Below are positions 24,601 to 37,399 of a DNA stretch of 64,000 nucleotides, in pieces (positions within the stretch are counted from its first letter, which is position 1; each line of letters opens with the position of its first letter). This DNA is from Acarospora socialis (taxonomy: Eukaryota; Ascomycota; Lecanoromycetes; Acarosporales; Acarosporaceae). The position numbers were made by a program, and so were the translations under genes. The notes beneath the pieces are model-generated. The model had not been told where the DNA came from and did no database searches. It saw only the letters and a program-made list of their open reading frames with translations. The DNA lies in assembly GCA_025617375.2 (NCBI GenBank), contig JAMYGW020000012.1:930001-994000 (forward strand), given 5' to 3'.

Positions 24601-26327
24601 AAAAACAAAACAACAACAATGAAGACTTCAACAAACTCATGATCAAGATATTACAAATTATGCTGACACTCACAGTATTTACTGCAAATAATAAGAAAGA
24701 TACTGAGAACATTAAATCTGACATTTTCACATTTGTCATCTATGCTGAAGTAATGAGAGACTCAGTCTGAAAAAAGATGTAAAAAAATGCTATTTATGCA
24801 GAGTTGATGATTCTGACAGTTAATAAAACATAAAAAGAGATTGTGTCATCAAAAAACACAAACATAGTGATCAGCAAGTGAGTGTTCAAACTTAAACTGA
24901 ATATTGATGAATTTCTGAACAAATTTAAGACAAAAGTTATGATGAGAATATCTTCACATTTATAGTTAAGTTCAATATTCTTTGAATTTTTCTTGTCATT
25001 ATTGTTTTTAAAAATCTTAAATGTCATCAAATAAACATCAACAACATCTTCATGAAATTCTTTCTTAAAAAGATCATCTACATAACAATTTCTTCTGAAG
25101 TTCAAGTTGCATCTGACTGTATACTGTGTATATTGTGTAGTTTTTATGATCTGAAGTAAGTCATGTAAAATTAATATAAATGATGTATTATTGATCTGTA
25201 CAAATTAGATTTTCATTAAAGCAACACTAACTTATATTTTCTCATCAACAGCATCAAAAGAATCATGCTACTTCTTTATGTAAATAATATAATTGTAGTC
25301 TCAGTAAATCTAACACATGTTTTCTGATTCAAGAAAGTTCTTGTGAAGATGTTCAAAATTAAGAATTTAAGAAAGACACAGAAAATTCTTAACATATAAG
25401 TCACATATAACTGTAAGAAAAGAATTTTATATTTAAATCAGACTCATTATGTAAACAAGATGTTAAGAAATCTTCATATACAGTTTGACAAGCACAAGAT
25501 CACAATGATTTTACTCAATAAATATGATGCTTTTTGCTCTGTCAACTCAGTTAATCAAAGAATAGATTAAAGATAGTATCAACATGCAATTGAAAGTCTG
25601 ATATATATGACAATTCATATTTAACTAAACATCATCTTTACTCTAAATCAACTAAATCAGTATTTTAGTGATTCTGCAGAACATCATGAACATGTGTTTA
25701 AGAAACTGCTGTGATATGTAAAATTAATTATTAATTTTAATATTGTGTACAGACTCAATAAAAATCAAGTTATACTTAAATACTCTGACTTCAACTATAC
25801 ATCAGACAAGCAAAATTGAAAGTTAATTCTGAAACATGTATACATGCTTGAAGATAGATTAGTGTCATGAATAAGTTAAAAATAAAAGTTTGTTGTCATC
25901 TCAATCACAGAAATTGAATACATAATTATGTTAATATGTGCAAAGACTGAAGTCTGACTTACACAAATGCTGTAAGACATGAATATAAATAAGTATCTTG
26001 AAGACAATTTATACTGTGTGAACATTAAGAAAAATAAAGTTCATCAAGCAGTTTTATTTCTTCAGCTCAAGAAAGACAATCAGATTGTCTTGACTCTGAT
26101 TAAGAATGCACATGTGTATAAGTAATCAAAGTACATTAACATTGTTTATCATCATATTCATGATCTGCACAAGTGAAATCAGATTGATGTGAATTTTGTG
26201 TTCAGTTAAGACATGATAATTAATGAATTAATCAAGTTTTTATTTAAATGAATCTTTAAGTGCTTTGTTAAACAACTGAAACTTGCTGTTAGTGAAAGTC
26301 AATAGATGCAGTGTCATCAAGTAAAAA

Positions 26328-26537
26328 TGTTAAGAAGTGTGATGTTTTAACTGCTTTTATAATCTTAGTTGAAATTAACATCAGAAATTGCTCATTACTC
26401 ATATAGTCTGCATAACAGAGTATGTGAAAAAATAATCTCTGCAACTTATATTGATCATAGTTAAGTTAATGATGTACATTTCACTAGATAGGCAGTTAGT
26501 CAGCAGTATAGCATGAGTATTCTTTTATCTCTCAATA
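26328..26537 (+). repeat. 3' LTR of element B
   Basis: 210 bp, starting TGTTAAGAAGTG and ending CTCTCAATA; about 90% identical to the 5' LTR. Confidence 0.88.
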
Positions 26538-27006
26538 ATAAACACATTTGTTGACATTTTGTATTCAATAAATTTCATTAAATATTGTTTTTCAGTGATC
26601 TGCAGCTTTTTCTTGTATTTGAACTTCAAGACATTTTAAGTGTTCTTTACATTGATTTTATTTGTAATGTACTTCTGATTATCTGCACTGATATAAATGA
26701 TGAGTCAGTACAAAGTCTTTATGTCAGACTTTTAACTTCTAAAATTAAGATTGCTGAATAAAAAAAAGAAATTACTGACAGAAATATTGACTGCTGAGAT
26801 TTTAACAACATATTACAGATTTTCATTTATCAGTTATTTTCTTATGAAAGTGAATCATTGATTGCAGTTCTTGTGACTGAGAATTAAGATGAGTTGTTGT
26901 TTCATGAAAGAGTTGTTGAAATTTATAATGTAACTTTTGATGACAGTCAACATGTAATATAAAAAATAAATAAAATGAAGTATTAAGATGTACAGAAGAA
27001 GATAAT

Positions 27007-27404
27007 TGTTATAGTTAAGTCAGAATGAACTTAGAGCAGACTGATGCATATACATGTTATGATTAAGTCAAAACAGACTTAGAGTGAACTGATGTGTACA
27101 CATGAAATATATATATTTAAGAAATATTTAGACAGCAGTTATGTGACATCTCAACATGCTCAATAACAAGCTTGATGAGCAAGCTTAACAGATTGCATGA
27201 GTGAGCTGTCTTGATGAACTTGACAGTGAAACTAACAAGTGAACTCACTATATAGTAGAGTCATTTCTCTTATGAAAACAATTGTATTCAACTTAAATAA
27301 CAATCTAAGAGTTAAAGACCAGAATCATTTCAGACCAGCTGTTATATCAATAAGCATAACTTTTAATTCTACATACTCAAGAAATCTCAGATTAGAATGT
27401 TACA
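27007..27404 (+). repeat. 5' LTR of element C
   Basis: 398 bp, starting TGTTATAGTTAAGTC and ending GTTACA. The first 100 bp is an internal duplication of a roughly 50-bp unit. Confidence 0.88.
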
Positions 27405-30400
27405 CTCTGAACATTCTTACAATATAATGAGTATGATGTTTAACACACAAAAAAACATCTTGATTTTGTCTCTGAAACAAGCTCAAACAAACTTATCTTT
27501 ATTATTTACTTCAGATAGAATGACAGCACAATCAGTGATGTCAGCTCAGATAATATAACTATTTATGAGTGCACTGAAGATTTAAATACTCAATATTTTT
27601 GATGAAGAATGAGAAAAGTTGCAAGTTTTTGTGATTAAGCTCAACCTGTATATTGAATTCAATCAACTGAAGTTTCAAACTGATTAAGAGAAGACACTGT
27701 TTGCTACAATTTATCTTGTGAATACAGTCTTCAATTGAATTGACTTCAAGCTGCATGAGTTCTTAGAAAAGAGATACAAAGAGTGTAATGCAGACACAGA
27801 GTCTATGTTCAATGACTATGTGTGATTTAAGAAAGAATTAAGAAAAATCTTCAAGATAATTGATGAAGAAAGAGCAGCAGAAAAATGAGTTCATATTTTG
27901 TGACAGAGTGAATCAGTAGCAGTATATGTCACAGAGTTTCAGCAGTTAGTAATACTTATTAAATGAAATGATGAAGCACTCATCTATCAGTACTATTGTG
28001 AGTTGAGAAAGTTTATCAAAGACAAGATAGTCTGAGCAGAACAATCAGATAATCTTTAGAAAATGATTGATCTGAGTATTAACATCAATAGTTGTCAATG
28101 AAAATGACAGATGAAACAAAAAAAATATTGAATGTCATTTATGATAAAAGATCAAGAAGAAAGCTTTTAACTGTGAATGAAGTGATATGTTTCATTAATA
28201 AGATATAGAAAGACAGATTTTATGAATTTCAATATGATTAAGAAGTGCTGTCAAAAGTCATAAAAGATTAAATGAATAAAGCATGAATGTCAGTCAGAGT
28301 GATTCACTAAGTCTCAGATAACACTGCAAAATGAAATATGAATATATTATAACTGCAGAAAATCTGAACATCTTGTCTGAGAATGCAACAGATCTTGAAT
28401 AAAAAGAAAAAATGTTGTAGTGACAGTCAAGAAAAATACATACATAGTGCATAACATTCTCAGCTGAACAGTCTATTACAATGACATGTGCAGAGTACAC
28501 ATGAGCACAAAAAATAAAGCTGAATGATATCTTCAGAAATCACACAAAGATGTGAAGAACAGATATGACACAATGAGTTAATCAATTTACAAGAAAGAAT
28601 TAGCTATTCTTATCAAGAAAAGAGTTCTTGATGCTGAGAAAGAAAGAGATGTTCTCAAAGATAATATTGAAGAAACTGATGATTATGAATCTTAGATTGA
28701 TGAATCTTGAATATTTTTCAATAGTGATACATTCATGAGAGAAAGTTCAGACAATGTCAAGACAGAACTCTTGAGAAAGTACTGAGTAAAAGTTAAAAAA
28801 GATCTAAATGCTCAGAAAAAGATGACATCAAACTGCAATACAACACAAAAGAAAGAGCAAAAAACTAAAAATCAGAAAGCAGAGATATGCAAAGAATTTA
28901 ATGATCTAATGAGAGATGTATGAACAGTTACAAAAAAATCAATATCAAAATTTCTTATGTGAAAAACTAAAAGTCACAAGATTGAGATATGCTTATCTGA
29001 AGAATATATCACACAGAATGAAGATAGATAAATCTTCAGTGAAAAGTATATATCACTTGAATTTCTGCAAAGAGTAAAAGTCTTTGAGAGTCAGTTGCAG
29101 ATGAAGTACAATCAATATGAACTTTAACTACATTCAGAAAAATACATTGAACAACACAGTCTAAAATATGTGAATTTCATGATCAGAAAAAAATCAAGAT
29201 GATTTTAAGAGCTTTGAAGATGAGCTGAATGATTAAGTGAGTCAAAAAATAAAAAGTTTTCTCAACAAAACTAAAGAATAAGAAGCTAGTGACATCTCAA
29301 AGACAAGACAATGATCATTAAATATGAATTAAAATTATAATCAACAAACATCAGATCAATGCATTGATGAATTTTGAAGCAGACAGTAATATTATGAACT
29401 GAAAGACAGTCAGCATGTTGAAATTAGAGATATGATGAGTGCACTGTTTATTCAACATATGAATGATAAATGAAGTCATTGAAAGAATTGATGAGAAAAT
29501 CTGTGTGAAAGTCTCAATTCTTGAAAATTCACAAGAAATAATGTTTGATGTTATGAAGTCAATTGAATACAATGCAGTGCTAAAGATGTTCTAGTTGTGT
29601 GAAAGAAATCTGAAGATTGACTGAGTTATAAAAGAAATATGTGCAGTCAAAGATGCATATGAGATTCTCAAACAATCAGAAATGAACTTGTCAGAACACA
29701 AGTCATGAGATCACAAAATATTATTATTGAACAGAAAACAATCTAAGTGAATGTCATTATACTCAATGAGCAAGAATCAGCTCAAGAAAGTTAAAACTTA
29801 TTTTAATGAGAATCTGAAGAGAAAATTCATAAAATTATCAAAATCACTGACAGAATATTCAATTCTGTTCATATCAAAGAAGAATGACAAGAAACAACTA
29901 TGTGTCAACTACAGACAACTCAACAAAATAACTTATTGAAACAGTTATTCTCTATCACTGATAAAAGAGTTGCAGAACTGATTAAAAAAGACTAAGTAAT
30001 TTACAAGCTTAGATCTTAAGAATGTTTACTATTAAGTTAGAATGAAAGAAGATAAAAAATGAAAGATGACATTCTGAATGAGATATGAACACTATGAGTA
30101 CACTGTCATGTCATTTGAATTGAAGAATGCATCAGTCATCTTTTAAAGATTAATCAATGATACATTGAGAAAATACCTCAATGATTTTGTGATCACATAT
30201 CTTAATGATATTCTAATATACTCAAAAGATCTTGAGCAGCACTGTGAACATGTGTGCAGAGTATTGACAAAGCTCAATGAGAAAGTCTTGTATGTAAAGA
30301 GATCAAAAAGCAGATTTAAGATCAAGAAAGTTAAGTTTCTAGACTATGTTATTTAATCTGAACAAATTGAAAAGAATTCAAAGAAGATAAAAGCAGTCAG

Positions 30401-32391
30401 AAACTGATCAACATCAAAATGAATCAAGAAAGTACAGATCTTTCTAGAATTAATGAACTACTATTGAAAGTTTGTATCAAACTATGCAAGAATTGTGAAA
30501 TCACTAACACATTTAACACACAAAAACAAAGAATAACATTGAGATCAGAAGCAAAAAGATGCATTTTACACATTAAAGAAAAGTCTTAGCAGAACAGCAC
30601 ATCTGAAAATACTCAATTCAGCATACAAAAAAACACTGAAAATTGATGCTTCAGATTTTGCAGTAAAAATATGTTTATATCAGATTGAGAATGAGCAGCA
30701 GAGATTTATAACATATCAATTTAGAAAGTTATCAGAATTCAAGAAAAAATATGAGATTCACAATAAAAAACTTCTTGCAATAGTAGAAGTGCTACAAGAT
30801 TGAAGATCTTATCTCACAAAAACAAACAAGTCAATTCAGATCTATATTAATCACAAGAATTTGAGAAACTTTGCAATGACAAAACAACTTAACTAATGAC
30901 AGATTTGTTGAACAGAGCAGTTGACAGATTATGAATTTCAGATTCATTACAAGAAAAATAATGAGAATGATGAAGCAGATATCTTGAATAAACAATTTGA
31001 TCATAAAGATGTACAGATGATACATACTGAAATTTTTAGTGAAGATAACAAAGAAATTCTCACAAAAGATTTAGCAGCAACATACAAGATGAAGCAAGCT
31101 TTCTTGACAGATAAAGAACTCATTAAGATGTGTCACTATGACAGAATCAGTGAACATCTAAAAATCAAGCACACTGAGAATCTAGTGCAGAGAAAATGCA
31201 ACATTAGTGATTTTAGAAATTAAATCACTAAGATGATTGCTGTGTGCAATTCATGTCAAAGAAACAAGATCAGTTAAAATAAACAGTATGATGAAATAAC
31301 ACAACTAAATGCACTAAATGTGTCATGAAAGTCAGTTACTATGAACTTCATTACAAAGTTATCATCATTTAAGAACTCAGCATGAAGAATGAGATTCAAC
31401 AGTATATTGATTATAGTGAATAAATTAATTAAGTACACAATGTTCATTTCATTCAAAGAAATCACAACAGCATCAATATTGATCTACATCATACTGCAAA
31501 AATTGATTAACAATCATGAATTATCAAAGAAATTTATCATCAACAGAGACAAACTGTTCACAAGCAAATTTTGAGAAATGCTTACAACAGAACTCAAAAT
31601 AAAGCATAAGATGTTAACAGCATATCACTTACAGATAAATAAGCAAAGTAAATGAATGAATTAAACAGTAAAGACATACTTAAAACATTATGTCAATAAG
31701 AATCAGAACAACTGAGTATGACTGTTGTCAACAGCACAGTTTGCATACAATAACACAAGAAATGAAATCATGAGAAAAATGTCTTTCTATGTAAACTACA
31801 GCTACAATTCAGAGATATGATGAGATTTTAAAGAACACAGATTACAGAGTCAAAAAGTAATTTTAGATATCACTTAGATGAAAAAACTGCATCAAGATTT
31901 AACAAAATGAATCAAACAGCAGACAGAATGAACAATAGATGTGAAATTATTCAAAAAAGAAGAAAAGATATACTTAAAAATGAACAATATAAAAACTAAG
32001 AAGAAAAGCAAGAAGCTGAAGAACAAGAACATTGAATCATTCAAGATCATATGAAACATTAAGAAATTAAATTATGAATTAGACTTACTTAAGAAGATGA
32101 GAATACATTCAGTATTTTATGCATTCATGTTACAGCACTGCAATCAATTCATATCACTTCAGATCAATGAAATGTCTGTTGAACTTAATAAAGAATATGA
32201 AGTTGAGAACATTCTAGAAAAGAGAATGATTAGTGAAAAAGTTCACTATTTTATAAAATAAAAAGATTACAATATCTCAGAGAATATCTGAGAACTCAGA
32301 GAAAATCTCAAGAACTGTGCAAGAACACTTCAATGTTTTGAGAAAAGAAGTCAATATTAGCTCAGAAGAATGATGACATAAAGTTAATAAA

Positions 32392-32800
32392 TTATAACAT
32401 TGTTTGAGAATCTTCATTCTCAATTTCATCATTATCACTATCAAGTTCAGAAGCAAGACAGTCAGTCTTTTGCAAAGCACAGCAGTTCATCTGATTCAGT
32501 GTTTTCTGAAAATGCACAACTTTCAAGAAAAGTGCAGCAAGCTCAGTGTGCTTGACTGTCAGTTCATCATTTGTTTTACTAATTTTCTTTTGAAGCAAAA
32601 GACAAGTTCTATTGAGAGACTTTCACAATACACTGACACACAGACAATCATAATAAATATACTTATTGCATTTTGATCAGAATTTCATTACAAAACAATT
32701 GATGTTGCAACAGACACAATAGTCACAAGAAAACAGAGCAGACACATCACTGATCTGAATTTTCTTTGCAATTTTTAGATGATTTGAATTTTTAGAAAGC
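32392..32800 (-). other. Antisense accessory-ORF relic between chromodomain and 3' LTR of element C
   Basis: On the strand opposite to gag-pol, reading leftwards from about 32,800, there is a Cys-rich zinc-finger-like stretch followed by a coiled-coil-like, Glu/Lys/Leu-rich stretch (NDELTVKHTELAALF) and an acidic end. It is broken. Fungal Gypsy elements sometimes carry such an extra antisense gene in this place; function unknown. Confidence 0.5.
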
Positions 32801-32880
32801 ATTGTCACTGATAGTGAACAATGTGAATATTCTCACTTATATAAATTCTAGAAAACTAGCATCTGAGAAGAAAAAAATAG

Positions 32881-33278
32881 TGTTATAATCAAGTCAGAAT
32901 GAGCTTAAAGCAGACTGATGTGTATATGTGTTATGATCAAGTCAGAATGAACTTAAAGCAGACTGATGCATACACACAGAAGATATATATTCAAGAAATG
33001 TTTAAACAGCAGTCATGTAACATCTTAACATGCTTGACAGTGAGCTTGATGAGCAAGCTTGACAGATTGCATGAGTAAGTCATCTCAATGAGCTTGACAG
33101 CAAGATCAACAAATGAGCTCACTATATAGTAGAATCATTTTTCTTATAAAAACAATCATGTTCAACTTAAATAACAATTTAAGAGTTAAAGACCAGAATC
33201 ATTTCAGACCAGCTGTTATATCAATAAGCATAACTCTTAGCTCTACATATCTGAGAAATCTCAGGTTAGAACATTACA
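32881..33278 (+). repeat. 3' LTR of element C
   Basis: 398 bp, starting TGTTATAATCAAGTC and ending ACATTACA; same internal 50-bp duplication as the 5' LTR. Confidence 0.88.
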
Positions 33279-33624
33279 ATAATGTAAATAAGAGAAAGAA
33301 GAAGTGTGTGTGTTTGTTTGCTCAATTGTTGAGCACTGTATCAAGTTGTCAATAAGTTTTGTTTGCTCAATCTTAAAGTTTCATATCAAGTGTTAAGAAT
33401 GTCATTTTACTCAATCTTTGAGTTCTGTATTGATGATCAAGAATATTTGTTTTGATTTCATATCAAGCTGCTGAAAATGTTGTTTTACTCAATCTTAAAG
33501 CTTTATATCAATGATCAGTAATATTTGTTTTGCTTAATTCTTAAGTTTTCATATCAAGTTATCAAGACACTAAAACAGTATGCACTTTCTCTAAGAAGCT
33601 TCTTGCTAATCTGAACTCATAATT

Positions 33625-33834
33625 TATTAAGAAATAAAAGAATACTCATGTTATACTGCTGACTAACTGTTTATTTAGTGAAACATACATCATCAACTTA
33701 ACTGTGATCAATGTAAATTGTAAAGATTGTTTATTCACATGCTCTATTACACAGACTATATGAATAATGAGTAATTTTTAATGTTAGTCTCAATTAAGAC
33801 TATGAAAGCAGCTAGAACATTGCACTTTTTAACA
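33625..33834 (-). repeat. LTR of element A (its 5' LTR)
   Basis: 210 bp, partner of 16722-16931. Differences between the pair look like transitions. Confidence 0.85.
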
Positions 33835-33839
33835 ATATA

Positions 33840-35365
33840 TATAGTTTCTATAAGTGAATGACATTGTATAACAGAGTTTTGCTGAGCATATGTTAATAAA
33901 TTAATAATGAATGTATATTGTATAATATAAAACTTTGAAAAGTCTGAATCTGTAGTAAGAATTTTATATTTTATGTAAAATTGTTGCTTATGAAACTGCA
34001 CTAATATATGCACACACAAATTCATATTATCAACTATATTCAATAATCAAACATTGTTGTACAAAGACAGCAAAATGAAAAACAATAAATGTTTTATTAA
34101 TCTTATTTCTCATAAGAACTGAATTATTGTGCTTTTTCAGAAAAATCACACTGTAAAGAAGATATCTCAGCTACTTGAAGAAGAGCACAAAATTGTGTAT
34201 AATGCTTGTATGATTCAATGATGTCTCAAAGACTGATAAATATTAAAAAAAATCAAGATAGATGATTCTTCTCAATTTATTCTTTGTGTGACTGCTCTTT
34301 TTTTTGTCTCTTGTGTTAATGACAAAACTATTTTACATATTGTAAAGCAAAAAGAATATAGTTTAGAATCTGTAAATCTTATATAACTATGCAAAAGACT
34401 GAGACTTATTCAAAAAGTCTCTGTTTTTAATTGAGCAGAGACAAATGAAAATCTTAGAAAAATAGTTCTTAAAGAACTAAATACAGAAACTATTGATGAC
34501 TATGAAAGAAGCATGCTATATACACACTTTTGTATAAAAGAACATCTTGTTGTCAGATACTATATCTAAGTCATACAATATATATATATTTGTTTCTAGT
34601 AACTAACATAGAAACAGAGATTGTCTCTTTATTATAATCAAAGAGCTCAATTCAGAAGATCATCAATATTGTATGAATAATTTGCAATGTCATTATAGCA
34701 AATACATTATTTCAGACTTCAACTATATCTGATTAATTGATGATCACAATAAGCTGAATATGTGAAGTTTTCAGATCTATGCTGAAATAAATGCATTTTC
34801 TTGCTATATTTCATGAATCTATATTGACATCTCAAATTGTACAAAAGTTAGTGTTGCATGTCAGTATTTGAAGACAGTCAAAACAGTTAAATTTCTTCTG
34901 CAGACCTTATAATCTGATTATGAAAAGAAAATAATATTGTGTGTTGAGATACACACAACACTGTGTTGTATAACACAGTTAGATATTAATTTGACTGACT
35001 GTTACTACTATGACACAAGCACTGCAAATCAACACATTGAGATTTGATGATCTTAACTGACAAAAAGTCAGATCTTTTGCTGATATGTAAGTATTTTTTT
35101 ATTTGATATTGCTCATATAATGCTAATATATTTAAAATTACTTTCATTGTCTCACAAAAGAAAGATTTTACAATTATTCATTTTCTGATGATTGTATTAT
35201 CATGCTGACTATATATATGTTAATTGTGCAACAAGAGATTTATAAATTTGTACAACTGTGAAATAATCACATCATACAACAACAATTCAATTATCTCAAC
35301 ACTGTAACTGATCAGTTTCATATACTATATAATTATTCAGAAACAGTTGCAGCAGAGAATTATGA
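33840..35365 (+). pseudogene. Relic integrase-like (DDE) transposase of the outer transposon, first part
   Basis: From about 34,080 the plus strand shows a worn protein with an N-terminal helix-turn-helix-like part and a core that resembles fungal integrase-core (rve-type) transposases: SFQIYAEINAF near 34,766-34,800, and DTSTANQHIEI near 35,013-35,047, close to the TSTANQRIEAWW block I know from such proteins. Element D interrupts it at 35,370. It is heavily mutated and non-functional. Assignment to the outer transposon rests on position and orientation. Confidence 0.5.
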
Positions 35366-35370
35366 CATAT

Positions 35371-35608
35371 TGTTATGATTAAACTCTAGGTCTTTGCTTA
35401 TCTGACTGCTTACTCAATCATGTTTATTCACTTAAATCTTATATAACTTTCACACAGTAGCTAGAGCAGAACAACAACAGACTTATACTTATACTCTTGA
35501 TACTGATAGTCACAGCTTCACATTACATACTATTTACTATATGACATTGAGTTCAGTAGAACACTACTGAGAACTTAACTTCTCATTGTGAGTATTGCAC
35601 TTCTGACA
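35371..35608 (+). repeat. 5' LTR of element D
   Basis: 238 bp, starting TGTTATGATTAAACTC and ending TTCTGACA. Confidence 0.88.
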
Positions 35609-37156
35609 AATGATAGCATCAATAGTTTGATTTCATATTTTTATTTAAATCTTCTTATTCATCTCAGCATTCAATTCTTTCATTAGACTCATCAAATACA
35701 TCTTGTTACTCTCATGACATCAGTCACATATCATTAAGCAAGCATGTCAGTCAATACTGCTCAAGATATCACTCAATTCTCACTCATTTGTGAGTTTTCA
35801 GAATTCACATCACTGTCATTATGTAAAGAAGATGTATTTATAACTCATTAAGAAATCAAAACTATTGCTTCAAAAGCTGCAGAAAATGTAGTCATAAATG
35901 TTTTTCATCATTTTAATTTACTACTTCACAAATCTGAGTCTTCTGTCAAATCTTCATCTCAGTTTATATTAACAATCTCAATTCAGTCTATTCAGACATT
36001 CATATCAGTCATTACATCTATCTTTATTCTTCATATGCATACAAAAACCATTAAGTCTAAAGATATAGACTATTCTGATTCTAAAATCTATGTTAAATTA
36101 ATGATTTCAGACTCAGAAAATGATTCTACAATTTATAATGTCTTTTTATTTGTCAATTGTCTGAAGAAAATTGTCACTCAAACATCAAATAAGTCTATAC
36201 TTGTCAAACTTAGTCTTTGAGATACTGCATTGAAATGATTTCATTTGAAACTTAGTTTCAGTGAACACTTTAAACTTCATACAATTAGTATGTAGAGTGA
36301 AGCTCTTACTCAACAATTTGACTCTACAACAGTAAAAGCTATAACTGCAATATTGAATGAGCACTACATCTGCAACAACATCATCAATTATTGCAAGTCT
36401 GCAGACTATATTCAGATCATAATCTGTCATAATAAAATAGTTACACTGTTTACATTATCTTATCTCACAATTGTCTATCAAAATGTTGATTCTGAACTTC
36501 ATCAAGATCTTTAAGATTTTACTGAGTTATCAGTATTGTCATTTGTTAAGAACATAAAGATCAAGAAATTCATATAATTTGATCTCTATGTGCAATGTCA
36601 CTATACAAATTCATCATACTGTATTAATGTCTCATATTCATTGAATTCACAGTCTCAATATTGATCATCAAACCTATCATATAATTCTGCAACAACAACA
36701 TCAAATTAGTTTCATAATCAGTTTTCATATCAGTATGAACAAAATGCATATTGATCTTATAATCAGTTGTTATATTGTCTGCATGAGTCATGAAACAACT
36801 GTAGTCACTTAGCTTTCACAGTTATACAAAATGAGTCTGTCAATAGTCATGAGTATACAATGTTATCACTGACAATATGAAGAACATTGTCAACAAGACT
36901 TACAAAGTTTACTACTACAATTCACTGAACAACACATACAAATTTATTGCAAAATGTTCTTGCTGTCACTTTCACTTCAATATGTACAACAAGTTCATAG
37001 AGCATATGCAAAGAGAAGAGCACAAGATATAGAGATTTGCATAGTAGTTACTATGAAGTTCTTCAATTGCTGTGATATTTGCTTTAGTGAATAAACATGT
37101 GTGAATGTCAGTTTTGCAATGAGAGCATTGCTTTTTTTGTTTTGTTGTAAGCATAT

Positions 37157-37394
37157 TGTTATGATTAAACTCTAGATCTTTGCTTATTTAACTACTTACT
37201 CAGTCATGTCTATTCACTTAAATCTTATATAACTTCTGCACAGTAGTTAGAGCAGAACAACAACAGACTTATACTTATACTCTTGATACTGATAGTCACA
37301 ACTTCACATTACATACTATTTACTATATAACATTAAGCTCAGTAGAACACTACTGAGAACTTAACTTCTCATTGTGAGTATTGCACTTTTGACA
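37157..37394 (+). repeat. 3' LTR of element D
   Basis: 238 bp, starting TGTTATGATTAAACTC and ending TTTTGACA; about 94-95% identical to its partner. Confidence 0.88.
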
Positions 37395-37399
37395 CATAT

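Larger units (their letters stand above)
21168..26537 (+). mobile_element. Copia-type LTR retrotransposon B, full-length but broken, nested in A
   Basis: A 5,370-bp fossil with two 210-bp LTRs and target duplication ATAAA (21163-21167 and 26538-26542). Sequence of A continues on both sides, which proves the nesting. Order on the plus strand is leader with short tandem repeats, gag with a zinc-knuckle-like Cys/His patch, protease region, pre-integrase/integrase, then reverse transcriptase and RNase H: the Copia order with integrase before RT. The LTRs differ at about 20 of 210 positions, all apparently transitions. Since the mutation process inflates divergence, this is not a clock. Many breaks; no long open frame survives. 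Confidence 0.9.
27007..33278 (+). mobile_element. Gypsy-type chromovirus LTR retrotransposon C, full-length but broken, nested in A
   Basis: A 6,272-bp fossil Ty3/Gypsy element with two 398-bp LTRs and target duplication ATAAT (27002-27006 and 33279-33283). Element A's leader continues on both sides. Plus-strand order is gag (27.5-28.5 kb), protease, reverse transcriptase (about 29.7-30.4 kb), RNase H (30.6-30.9 kb) and integrase (31.1-32.1 kb), ending in a chromodomain-like stretch near 32.17-32.35 kb (EYEVENILEKRM), which marks the chromovirus clade. An antisense relic lies between this and the 3' LTR. The LTRs differ at very roughly one base in eight, nearly all transitions. Many breaks. 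Confidence 0.9.
16722..33834 (-). mobile_element. Copia-type LTR retrotransposon A, broken, interrupted by elements B and C
   Basis: A fossil Ty1/Copia element on the minus strand with 210-bp LTRs at both ends and a 5-bp duplication ATATA outside each LTR (16717-16721 and 33835-33839). Its own sequence is about 5.46 kb; the rest is B (inserted in the gag-side region) and C (inserted in the untranslated leader). Gag-like, pre-integrase, reverse-transcriptase and RNase H segments are recognisable by alignment with B. It is heavily mutated throughout with many breaks. It must be older than B and C, and younger than the outer transposon it entered. Confidence 0.88.
35371..37394 (+). mobile_element. 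Short LTR element D, gag-only and non-autonomous, broken
   Basis: A 2,024-bp fossil with 238-bp LTRs and target duplication CATAT (35366-35370 and 37395-37399). The 1.55-kb interior carries one gag-like frame on the plus strand, beginning near 35,745 (MSVNTAQDITQF), and no trace of protease, integrase or reverse transcriptase, so it would have needed another element's enzymes. The LTRs differ at about 13 of 238 positions, all transitions, the lowest LTR divergence measured here, so it may be the youngest insertion. Several breaks. Confidence 0.85.
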
